From contig JAHQIY010000011.1 of NCBI GenBank assembly GCA_019054805.1, positions 3,167,001 to 3,231,000 of the forward strand: DNA of 64,000 nt, written 5' to 3'. Positions 33,853-43,922 of the stretch are shown in pieces; the first letter of the stretch is position 1, and each line of letters starts with the position of its first letter. A program made the position numbers and the translations under genes. Below the pieces are notes generated by a model that did not search any database, had not been told where the DNA came from, and saw only the letters and a program-made list of their open reading frames with translations. This stretch comes from Brachionus manjavacas (lineage: Eukaryota > Rotifera > Eurotatoria > Ploima > Brachionidae).

Positions 33853-33905
33853 CAGAGTTGTTTAAAAGTCTCAAGTCTTTATTCAAGTCCATGTCCAGAT
33901 TTTGA
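33853..33905 (+). repeat. hAT-like MITE left-end fragment
   Basis: Starts CAGAGTTGTTTAAAAGTC and continues with AAGTC words, like the complete 285-bp element 170 bp further on. No right end was found. Confidence 0.4.
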
Positions 33906-34076
33906 ATTTTACTTACCTGGCTATCTGGAACGGCTAAAATTCATGAGGCCAATATATTTTTGAGAGTGGCTTAAAAATCACAAATAGATTAAAATTCCTT
34001 TTTATTTTATTTAACTGTTGGTTTTTTTTTAATCGATATTATATTTCATTACAAATTAATAGATTTTTCTTTTAAT

Positions 34077-34361
34077 CAGAGTTGGTCAAAAGTCAAACTT
34101 TAAAGTCAGAATCGCTAAAAGTCAAAGTCAAAGTCTGACTTTGACTTGAGTCCACTCAAGTCAACTTAATTATTTTCAGGCTATAACATTAGACCTCATC
34201 ATTCTATATTAGCACCAAATTACCAAAAATTAACAATGATATAATTGGATTTAAAAACATTGAAATTCGAGAACTAAATATTATTTAAAACAAAAATTTA
34301 AAAAAAAAAAATTTAGTTTTAGTCAAATTCCAGACTTGACTTTGACTTTTGACCAACTCTG
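34077..34361. mobile_element. hAT-like MITE, complete (285 bp)
   Basis: Ends are CAGAGTTGGTCAAAAGTC and its inverted copy (…TTTTGACCAACTCTG). The perfect 8-bp direct repeat CTTTTAAT flanks the element (34069-34076 and 34362-34369). The CAGxG tip with 8-bp TSD is the hAT signature. Subterminal regions are rich in AAGTC/GACTT words. No coding sequence is present. Confidence 0.85.
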
Positions 34362-34582
34362 CTTTTAATATTTAATTTTTACCTAACATTATTTTTTCTT
34401 ATCGCAATAATAAAATACTGATCTAATAAAAAAAAACTGATAAAATTAAAATTATTTACCATTTTATTTAAAATAATTTACTTATCATTATATATTAAAT
34501 ACTAATCGAAATATTTATTATGATCAGTATTTTTTTTAAGTTTAACTGACGACATGATTGTCCAAAACTTTAAAGAGAAAAA

Positions 34583-35589
34583 GGTTGTCTCTAAAACGCG
34601 GAAAGCGGAATTTCCGCTGTTTAGGGATCAAGACAAAAAAAAACGGAAAAAATCAGACAAAACGCGGAAAATTTGCGGAAAGACTAAATAAATTTATTGA
34701 ATAATCGAATCTTTGAAAATTAATGAGTTTAATTTGAATAGTCAATGAGAATAAAACAATATTTAATACAGTTTTTAATCTGTTTTACAACTAAGACCAT
34801 ATTTACTTCATGACCAGTTTTTGCTTTTACCGCTTCTATGATAACTTGAAACAGTCGCACATTCGAAATGGTACTAATAACGACAAGCGTCACACTCAAT
34901 ACATTTTTCTAGACAAACTTTAGAACAAATTGAGCACGTTCAATCAGAGTCGTATATACCCATATAATGAATTAACACTGGTAGGTCTTGTCCTTTCAGG
35001 TAAAACGATTCTTTTGTAAACTCTTTTAGTTAGTTCGATACTAATCCATCTTTGTCAATCAAATGGTAATAACTCTTGGAAAGAAGCGGATCGTTGACAG
35101 GAAAAGGTTCATTTGGTCCCTGGTTACGCCATTTCAAACCATCAACAACTCACTCACGTTTTGACATATGGTGTTTCTTTATGATTAAATTTGGACAAAA
35201 TTTCTTGTACGTAAGCAAAGTTGAGCTTTTGGTGCTCAGTTGAATATAAATTCATTTTTATTCAAATTATTTCAAATGTAAAATTGGCTTAATATTTTAT
35301 TTTATTTTTCTCAAAAATTCAAATTGTAAAATTTTTTTGTTAGATTTTTTTCAAAAATTAAAAAAGCTTAACTTTGTTTTTAATTTAATGTCAAATATTA
35401 TTTCTCATTATTTCAGAAAACTTTAAATGAGGGTTTAAAAATAGTCTTTCCGCAAATTTTCCGCGTTTTGTCTCTTTTTTTCCGTTTTTTTTTGTCTTGA
35501 TCCCTAAACAGCGGAAATTCCGCTTTTTAGGGTCATAATTAGCGGATTTTTGTTGTGGAATTTCCGTTTTCCGCGTTTTAGGGACAACC
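34583..35589. mobile_element. 1.0-kb TIR element with 8-bp TSD and GC-rich ends
   Basis: Left end GGTTGTCTCTAAAACGCGG and the inverted right end GGTTGTCCCTAAAACGCGG begin terminal inverted repeats that extend over about 110 bp (right arm with an extra ~55 bp). Both arms carry CGGAATTTCCG and GTTTAGGGATCAAGAC blocks. The direct repeat GAGAAAAA flanks both sides exactly (34575-34582, 35590-35597). The tip does not match hAT. An 8-bp TSD with GG tips would be compatible with Merlin, but the superfamily is unassigned. The interior has a minus-strand coding relic with a PHD-like finger. Confidence 0.85.
34795..35260 (-). pseudogene. PHD-like zinc finger coding relic inside TIR element
   Basis: On the minus strand the segments KEFTKESFYLKGQDLPVLIH and YMGIYDSD are followed, after a stop, by CSICSKVCLEKCIECDAC and, after two stops, YHFECATVS. 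The Cys/His spacing (C-x2-C ... C-x2-C ... H-x2-C) is that of a PHD or related treble-clef finger. Upstream residues NEPFPVNDPLLSKSYYHLID are open. Several stops show decay. Whether it is part of the transposon's own protein or a captured host exon cannot be told from one copy. Confidence 0.45.
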
Positions 35590-35885
35590 GAGAAAAATCA
35601 TGTAGAACATTATGAAACTGACTCAGAAGAAGAAATGATTCATTGATTCAAATACCTAATAAATTGGATATTCGATCCTCTTTATAAAAAATGCGCGACT
35701 ATTATCAGTCTAAACCTGAAGATAACTAGCAATTTCTAAAGTACTTGCAAGAAATGGAAAATAGTTTAGAAACAAACGAAAAAAAAAAACTAAAATTAAT
35801 TAATTATTTTTAAATTAAATTACTTTTGCTTTTGTTTTATTATTTTTTCTGACTTTATTTATGCAAATTGTGATTTGATTATTTT

Positions 35886-37500
35886 ATTTATTTATTAAGT
35901 TAATTCTGATCGAGCCAAGCTCCTTCAGAAAAATAAAATAGCAAGTTTCCGTTAGAGATTTATATAATGAATACATGGTAAGTTAACAATGTTAATAATT
36001 GGTTGTTCAGAACTGAAGGAAATTGAAGTTTTCAAGTATTAAGCAATGTAAGGAAAATATTCATCAATTAGGAGGTTTAAACCACACATTGGTGTTGCAG
36101 GATTGCGTTTCTCTTTAGGGCTAATTACCGCTTTATATTCTTTTACAAGTCAAGTTACTAGAGGTACTGAGTTTTTTAGACCACACCTGATATAGTTCTC
36201 ACTGAGATCAAAAAGACGATTGTCTATCCTATGAGTATTTAGTTTATCTAAGGCTAGATGGTGGAGTTGTTTTAGGGGAGTGTCCATTTTCAGTTTTAAT
36301 ATTGAACGAATAGCTGTATTTTGAATAACTTGAAGTTTCCTATTAGACTCATTTGAAAGAAGATTTAAGCATGGAAATGAGTAGTCAATGATTGATCAGA
36401 TTAGGGTTTTATAATGTGTAACTAGAGTGTACTGACTAAGTCCCCAACTTTTGTTTTATAATATTTTTAATCTTTAGTTACATTTCTCCTTTATTTCATC
36501 AATGTAGTTCTTAAAGGAAAGTTTATTGTCCAAAATTATACCTAAGAATTTAATTGTATTGGTATACGGGAGATTATGTTTAAATAAATTCAGTTTTAGG
36601 TTAAGTTTTTTCTTGCTTTTAGCGAAAATTGTGTACGAAGATTGGTCACTGATACATTCATTTTCCATTTTACTAGCCCATATGAAGATTTTGCGGACAG
36701 ATTTAGCATTCTATTATATGTTAGTTGATTAATGTTATAAAAAAGGAATGTCAGTTTTAATTGGTAAATAAACACGCCTGTACATGAGAAATTTCAATCC
36801 ATTAATCAATCAAGCTTTTTAATAATAAATTAAAAAATTTATAAGCCCAAAATTACATGTAGAAATCGTGTAGATAAGCCCATTGTGCCATACACGATCA
36901 AAAGCTTTGGAAATATCAAGGAAGACACTACAAACACTTTTTTTGAACATAAAGCATTCACTGACTTTTTGAATTAAAAAGAACAAGGCTGTTCTTCTGT
37001 TCTACGGAAACCTGACTGCTCCTTGACTATGATGGAATTCTTCTCTAAAAACTTTTCTAGTCTATTGGTGACATTCTTTCTAGAATTTTTCCAAGGCAGC
37101 TCGTAATTCTTATAGGCCTGTAAATGTAAGGGTCGTTAGAGTAGCCTTCCTTTTTTGGGATCATCCCAATACTGACTGTTTTCCATTTTTTAGGTACTTT
37201 ACCGAGAGTTAAACTTTGGTTAAATAGGGTTATTAAATCATTTAACATTTTTTCAAGTAGATTCTTAAGCATTAAGTTAGAGATCTTATCAAGGCCAGTG
37301 GGCGATCTTTCGTTTGTCTTTTGTATGGGCTTTTTTAACTCCGATACAGATATTTGGTCAAAGTTTGATGGCTCATTGGACTTTAGAAATTCAGAGATTT
37401 TTTCTGCCACTTCAGTATCAAAACAATTATTCTTAAGATTTTTTAGGACAAAAGTCGGTTCTAAGATAGATCCAAATAGGTTACTTTTTTGGATCTAGTT
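35886..37500 (-). pseudogene. Non-LTR retrotransposon, 5'-truncated and decayed
   Basis: Reading the minus strand gives DTEVAEKISEFLKSNEPSNF, SPTGLDKISNLMLKNLLEKM, LFNQSLTLGKVPKKWKTVSI, YRPIRITSCLGKILER, EQSGFRR, CSVFLDISKAFDRVWHNGL (A motif intact), then KFLGIILDNKLSFKNYIDEI, the C-terminal DNRLFDLSENYIRCGL and TPMCGLNLLIDEYFPYIA. The B and YADD region between about 36870 and 36670 is deleted, and stops and frameshifts are frequent. The 3' end has CTGAAGGAGCTTGGCTCG and a TAAATAAA tail, shared with other copies. Family resemblance is to Jockey/CR1-group LINEs. Confidence 0.8.
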
Positions 37501-37842
37501 TTTTGGAAGTCAGAATTAAACTCGGAACCATCTTTGATAATAAAATGTTTTGCTTATGCTAAATTATATACAATCTTTTTATTTATCGTAAATAGAAAGA
37601 TATTGATCAATATCATTAACAATTTTACATAAAAATATAAAAAAAAACAATTTAACATAAATTGATTTTACATTAAGTCAAATTTTTAATAAAAATCAAA
37701 AAAAAAAATTTTTTCGTTTACAACTTGAATTTTGCTGTCCCTAATGACACCTAGAATTTCATAAAACTTAACTTAAATGTGCTACCAATTTTAGAGAAAT
37801 GTGCAAACTTAGCATAAATGAAAATTTGTTAAATTAAGCAAA
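37501..37842. other. AT-rich spacer
   Basis: No gene, RNA or repeat recognised. Confidence 0.5.
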
Positions 37843-37950
37843 ATATATATCTCTTTAGGGCTATATATTTTGCCCTAAAGATATATTATATTTTATAATA
37901 TAATATTTTATATATTATATTATAAAATATATTATATTTTGAATAAATAA
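37843..37950. repeat. Adjacent perfect palindromes
   Basis: CTTTAGGGC and GCCCTAAAG form a strong hairpin around TATATATTTT. It is followed by a long TATA-only palindrome built from TATTATATTTTATAATATAA-type words. The tract could extrude as a cruciform and may be an inverted-repeat element core. Confidence 0.5.
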
Positions 37951-37969
37951 ATAAACCCAACACTAAATC

Positions 37970-38130
37970 AATGAAAGAATATTATCAACTTAGAGAATTT
38001 CAGTTATTTGAAGTGACAGGTGTTACCAAACTGATAAGGCGTATGACCGAAAATGACAACACAGTTAATTTAATTGTGCCCTACGAGGAATTATTCGATA
38101 ATTTTATTTTTTTTAATATTATTTAAAGTA
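37970..38130 (+). other. Short unknown open frame
   Basis: An ATG frame of about 52 codons reads MKEYYQLREFQLFEVTGVTK, then LIRRMTENDNTVNLIVPYEE, ending in a Phe/Asn-rich tail. Its composition is more protein-like than its surroundings, but no family is recognised and no splice partner was found. Confidence 0.2.
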
Positions 38131-38624
38131 ATATTTTTTTAATCATTTAGCTTAAATAAATAGCTTCACTTAATGCGCATGACAGATACATTTAAAATAT
38201 CTTATAAAAAATAATATAGTTACATCTTTTTAAAGTTATTAATAATAATTTTGTGATTAGTCTTGTTCATCAAACCAGGATAATTAAAAATATCACATTT
38301 GGATTCGAAAAATAATCACCATCAATTTTGACCAAATTGTAAATCTAAGTGCTGTATAAATGACAATATTTTGGTCAAGACCATTTTTATGTAAAAAATT
38401 TGTCTCTTTTTCTCTTTTAAACAGAGGAAAACTTTGCTTTAAATATTTTATTAAATACAAAAATCTTGAATTTAATTGTCTTTGATTACGGCTCTGATTT
38501 TCGACTTGATGCAGCTACCTCTGTGTCAGATCGTAGCCTTCGCTAAAAAGGTACACAAAATGAGATTAGCAATCCCTATGCTCCACAAGGAGTCAAAAAG
38601 GATTGAAAATTGTAAATAATAACA

Positions 38625-38709
38625 ATTTAATAATTAAAAATTGATTTGATAATTTTGAGCAACAAAAATTGATCATAAACTTCAAAATGCCTTTTTTTGT
38701 TCATCTTAA
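38625..38709 (+). repeat. Dispersed repeat, occupied target of piggyBac
   Basis: Nearly identical to 19420-19500 up to the TTAA at 38706-38709, where the piggyBac-type element begins. Confidence 0.6.
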
Positions 38710-39623
38710 CACTCAAAGGCCAAATTTTTTTTATTACGTTAAGGACCAAAAGGGTCCAAAAAAACCCTTAAATAAGATTTGCTTTTTAGATAAAATAAAC
38801 TAGATTATTTATTCAAATTATGTTAAAAAATGTTACAGATAGCAAAAATAAATGTCTTTTATCATTTTTGTTAAACTTTCAAAAAAATTATGTCTTTATT
38901 TAAGTAAAAACCTAAAATTATTTATAAAAAAAAATTTGATAAAAATTCAAGTAAAAAATTAAATTTTTTTCTAAATTCTCAGTCCTTGATCGTAGCAATT
39001 TTTACAAATCGATTTGAAAACCTTCTCCCCTAGACAAGGACCACATGTTAATTGTTTGCATTTGTCACAATTAAAGTTCGATTTGTTTCCATTACATAAC
39101 CTAATTTGACACTTTTTTTTTGCAGATGAATCAATCTCAGTGCTTGCTTAGCGCTTTCTAGAAGCAACTGGAGTAATTGGAGTTGTAGGCTGTACACTTT
39201 TATTTACCATTTCCAGTAAAACATCTGCCAATGATCTCAAATACATTCGACAGCATTTCTTAGAAGTTCAAGGGATTGTAAGGCAGCTTTTCGTCGAGAC
39301 ATGGTTCATAAAATTGTAATTTATAAAATGAATTATTTTATTTAAGTAGATTTTGAAATTTAAAGCATAATTAGCTTGGTCTCCAATTTATTATGCAAAA
39401 AAAAAGACAATATTTCTGTTGGGTCCAAAAGACCCCTCTTGGGCCTAAATATTATTTTTTTTGCAGAAAAATAAAAAGATTTTAAAATAAAAATGAATTA
39501 ATTATAATATTTTTTTGATTTTAGATTTGATGAAAAAAAAATTGTCAAAAATGATTAAATATTTTGAGCAAAGAGCAAAATAAGCATCAAAAAGGGTCTT
39601 TAAAACCCTTTGGTCCTTTGAGT
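38710..39623 (-). mobile_element. Internally deleted piggyBac element (914 bp)
   Basis: The element is flanked by TTAA on both sides (38706-38709, 39624-39627) and begins CACTCAAAGGCC, with the inverted end CACTCAAAGGACC followed by AAAGGG/GGGTCC words. On the minus strand an ATG frame starts MSRRKAALQSLELLRNAVE. After frame breaks a C-terminal cysteine-rich domain follows, CNGNKSNFNCDKCKQLTCG and PCLGEKVFKSICKNCYDQG (near 39100-38985), as in piggyBac transposases. The catalytic DDE core between them is absent. It is therefore a non-autonomous relic, with its empty site still visible at 19.5 kb. Confidence 0.85.
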
Positions 39624-39627
39624 GTTA

Positions 39628-40454
39628 AATAAAAAAGAAAAATAACTTTTTAAAAAATACCTTTTTTTCTCAATTTTCATTTACTAAAACAGTAGAAAAA
39701 AAGTCTCATTCTTGGGTTGATCTTTTTACATGAAATCGAGTAAAATGATTAACTGGTAGTTGTATTTTTTTTCATAATCATGAGATTTTTGTTGATTTAA
39801 TACTTAAAAACCTTGAACACAATTCATTATTAATATTATTCCAATACATATTTGTTCAGGAATATTTTTCTTTCAAATTATAATGTATAACAATATCCTT
39901 TCAAGAAGTCGGATTGATTTTTTAAACATTTCGACGGTTTTTTACTTGATTAATTTGTTGAGTCGTATTTTCTTTGCTGGCGAGTAAATGAGTCCTTAAG
40001 CGAGGAAAATTAATTAGAGAATTTGAATTATTGTCCCTGGATTCTCTGTAGTTTGAATCGCTCGTTTTTTATATGAGATATCGTTAAAATATTTTTAATT
40101 TCAACTGGATCATCTGGATCATTAGATTAAATTTTAATTTGAAGGCAAAATTTTTTATGTCTTTTATGAAAAGAATTGTATATATCCTGATAAAAATATG
40201 GTCTTTAAAATCTTAAAATTCTGAAATCTGTTATTCAATCTACCAAGCTTTTAATATATTTTGAGCATGTTTGAAATATTGAAATTTTGATATAGCTACA
40301 TCTTTGTTGATATCACTGGAAAGTTGATTAACTTAACCATGAGCGTTTAAGCTAACAAGGAGCATAAAAAGCTGCTCCAATACGTCTTACGAAAAGATCT
40401 AATGTAAACATTACAGAAATTAGATTATAAATTTTACCTTGCTGAAATATTATT
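39628..40454. other. AT-rich spacer
   Basis: No gene or clear repeat recognised. Confidence 0.5.
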
Positions 40455-40893
40455 ATTTATTTATTTATTTGTTTTCTGTACCGAGCTAGGGCTCCTTCAG
40501 AATAAATTAAAAAATCAAAATCAAAAATAAAATTAAAGTTAATAAAAAGAGATAAAAAAATTAAAATAAAGTAAATAAGCTAAAAAAAATATTATATAAA
40601 TTAAATTTATATAAATTTCCTAGTGTGTTTTGAGTAAGACCCCATTTTTTATTTGACATTATTTTAATAATATTTAGCCTTTTGTTGCAGCGTTCTTTAA
40701 TTTCGTCTACTAATATATTAAAATTTAATTTTGAATCAAATTTTATACCAAGAAACTTGATTTCTTTTTGGTTCATTATTCTGTTTGCATAAATTTTTAA
40801 GTTTAGATTATCACTCTCTCTATTGAAATAAAAGTCTTGTGGCGTTATAAACCCTTTTAAGATTTCAATGCTAATTTTTTCAATTAATTTCAA
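40455..40893 (-). pseudogene. LINE C-terminal fragment with 3' tail
   Basis: The minus frame reads NQKEIKFLGIKFDSKLNFNI, LVDEIKERCNKRLNIIKIMS and NKKWGLTQNTLGNLYK, the segment after the YADD box in the same family as the 35.9-37.5 kb LINE. The 3' end at about 40455-40495 has CTGAAGGAGCCCTAGCTCGG and a TAAATAAA tail. The rest of the C-terminus is deleted between the frame and the tail. Confidence 0.7.
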
Positions 40894-41765
40894 TAAAAAA
40901 AATTAAAAAATTAGTACCACATCAAATTTAATTTTGTTCTCAACAAAATCAAATGAATGATAACACTGAAGATGATAAAGTGGCAAATTGAAGTTTCAAA
41001 TCATATTTTAAGATCAAAACGATCATTTAAAATTTTGAAACTTAACTAATTAATGATTTTGATAATTTTTTCAGAAATAAATACTAAACATTACTTGACA
41101 TGTTATGTCTAATAATGGTTCATTATCAAATTAACATCAAAATAAATTATCTCTAATTTATTTAACAAAAACAATCAACAATTTAAATAATTCAGGTGAA
41201 ATTCAAAAATTCAAATTTATAACTTTTATATCCACTCATTTTTAAAACAGTAAATTTTCTTGTCTTTTTAAGTAAGTCTTCATTAAAACAATAGAAATAT
41301 TTAAACTTATTAAAGTTGGATCAAAAGGGACATTTTAAATTTTTAAAATGAAAATAAACTTGACATGACATGTCAACTAATTGCTTTGGGAAAAATTTAT
41401 TTCTTTTGAATTATTAAAAAAAAAATATTATAATTTATATTTGATCTTTTGATTTTGATCTTAAACTTCAATTTGCCGATAAAGTAGTAAAAAATTTAAA
41501 TTTAGCTGATATAAAATTAAATTCGAGCCACATGAGCTTTCACAGGCACCCAAAGAGACACAGTTAGAATATAACTAAGTCATTCAGTTATTCCCTGTAT
41601 TCAACCTTCGTGGAAGAGGGAAGAATTTAAAAAATTGTACTTAACTTCAGCTAACACAAAAAATTTTCCTTTTTCTTTAGATATACAGTCCAGCTACAAC
41701 ACTTTTGAATCAATTTTAACAGCTTTTTATGAGGTTATTTTGTAGGTTAATTATTGTAAATTTAC
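40894..41765. other. AT-rich spacer
   Basis: No gene recognised. A patch at 41520-41660 is GC-richer and may be a small LINE remnant, but no motif is secure. Confidence 0.45.
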
Positions 41766-41776
41766 TTTTATGATTA

Positions 41777-42691
41777 GTGTTGGGATCCGTACAATCGGAC
41801 ACTTAACCGGCCAAAATTTTCAGAAACCGTGATCGTGTCCGCATAAGCCGGCCAACTTTTTGGCGGGCGGTCATTTGGCCGGTCAGCTTGGCGGTCAAAA
41901 TTTTGGACTGCTAAAATAAACGGGCGGCCAAAAAACTTGTAATAAAATAAAAATTAAAAATAAAAATCTCAAAAATTAAAAATGAAAATTTTATTTAGAG
42001 ATTAATAAAAAAAAAATTTAGATAAAAAATAAAAAAAAACAAAAGAAAATAATTTTATTTAGGAGATAAAAAAAAAAAATTCTATTAAAAAAAAAAAAAA
42101 AAAACATTTTATTTAAAAACAAAAAAAAAATTTTATTGAATAAATAAAAAAAAAATTTATTTAAAAAATAACAAAAACAAAAGAAAAAAAATTTATTTAA
42201 GAAATAAAAAAAAAAATTATTTAAAAAATAAAAAAAAACTTTTATCGCATGCAGTTAAATTGAAATTACAAACTACTACCAACTGTTGGTAGTTACAAAC
42301 TACTACCAACTACCAACCAACTAAAACCAACCACAACCAACAGCCACAACCACAAACACCAACAACCACCACCATTTATCAACCAACTACCAACAAGTTG
42401 GTTGATAGTTTTTTTTCAAGTTTTTAAATAAAATTTTTTTCTTTTGTTTTTTTATTTCTTAAATAATTTTTTTTTTTTTTATTAATCTCTAAATATAATT
42501 TTTTTTTTAATTAAAAAACTTCTTTTTTAAATAAAAAATATATTAAATTATTTTAAATTTTTATTTTATTACAAGTTTTTCGGCCCGTTTATTTTGGCGG
42601 TCCAAAATTTTGACCGCCAAGCTGACCGGCCAAATGACCGCTTAAAACCGTTCGCCTAATGGACCGGCTTTGTCTGACCGCATCCAACACA
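41777..42691. mobile_element. Fold-back element with long arms and 11-bp direct repeat
   Basis: The left arm (41777-41945) and inverted right arm (42570-42691) share GTGTTGGGAT-like tips, GGTCATTTGGCCGGTCAGC, GGCGGTCAAAATTTTGGAC and AATAAACGGGC. Inside, an A-rich half and a T-rich half are also partly complementary, so nearly the whole 0.9 kb can fold back. The centre (42270-42410) is an ACCAAC-type simple repeat with TTGGTTG/CAACCAA pairs. The direct repeat TTTTATGATTA flanks both sides (41766-41776, 42692-42702). No coding sequence is present, and superfamily is unassigned. Confidence 0.75.
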
Positions 42692-43004
42692 TTTTATGAT
42701 TATATCTACTATTAAATTAAATAAATTTTTCATGCAATTTCACCAAAATAAAAACATAATTGTAAAAATTTTGGCTCTTCTATTTTACGTCAATTAACGT
42801 AAAATTACCAAAAAGAAAAGTGCCGTAGCTTCGAGTTTGCTACTTAAAATAAATGATAAAATAAACTTCAATACTTAATTACTTTTCACATGTCACCTTT
42901 TACAATTTATCAATTTTTAGTTTTCTTTTTATTATATTTTAACTTATTTTAATTTTTTTATATTTATTTTTTACATTTTTATTTTATTTTGTCTTAATTT
43001 TTTT

Positions 43005-43075
43005 TTTTTTTTTTTTTAATTTAAGGAGCTTTAGCTCGGCACAGATAAAACAAATAAATAATAAATAATTAATAA
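43005..43075 (+). repeat. LINE 3' tail, truncated copy
   Basis: AAGGAGCTTTAGCTCGGCAC followed by AGATAAAAC and an AATAAATAA repeat matches the 3' ends of the LINE copies at 35.9 and 40.5 kb. No upstream LINE sequence remains. Confidence 0.6.
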
Positions 43076-43922
43076 CTCGAACGGATTTTTTTAACCAAAA
43101 ATAATTCTATGGTCGAACTTTCATATATTTTTTCTTTTTATAAAATCAAAATGACATTTTTCCTATGTTTAATGGAAAATAATTTTTTTAAAACCCTATT
43201 TTAATAAAAATTTCACTAATATAATTAACTTACTACATCAAAATAAAAATTGCTTGGTCGACACCGCATTGAAAATTTAAAATTTAAAATTAGAGAAAAA
43301 AATTCAAGGTTTTAATTTATAGTGCGGGGTTAAAAATAAGAAAAAAATAAAAGAGTGCACTCTTTTATTTTTTTAACTTACGTGAAAATAAACGTATTCA
43401 AAATAAAAAATAGAAAATAATTTAAAATAAAAATTCTAATTTAAATTAAAAAAGTTAGCTATTTTCAATTGGAATAATTTTTTTAAATAAGATTATTAAT
43501 AGATAAAAAATACAAATGAAGCATGTTTTTAAATTAAAAAAGTTTTTTTTTAGTCATTAAATTCTCTTTTGTCATTAATTTTATCGCAAAAAATACAAGT
43601 TACGAAAATTCACCAATTTCTTTTATTTATTTAATATCGGTGAAAAAATAACGAATTGCTTTTATTTGTGTGCTTCAAACAGCAATAAAAGAATTGTTGT
43701 AAATTAGAAAAAATAAAATAATATAATCATTTTGCTAAATGATTTTAAAAAAATAAAAAAGGTGCTTGATTATAAAGTATTGCCCTAAAGCCATATAAAA
43801 AAATCGTATGCTATTCCTGCTAATCTTAAATTAGTCAAACATTTTTCAAATGATTACCAAACACTAATATTTGATAGTTTTTACCTGAAATACAGAAAAA
43901 CTAGCAGTTAAAACTTTATAAA
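43076..43922. other. AT-rich 5' flank of the GlcNAc-transferase-like gene
   Basis: No other gene seen. The promoter presumably lies here but no defined element is convincing in this composition. Confidence 0.5.

Noticed and set aside
33905-33965. TTACTTACCTGGC, identical to the start of U1 snRNA, followed by hairpin-like sequence and AATATATTTTTGAG resembling an Sm site
   Set aside because: Beyond the first 11-12 bases nothing matches U1 stem-loops I-IV, and the site adjoins a MITE end. Probably chance or a tiny relic.
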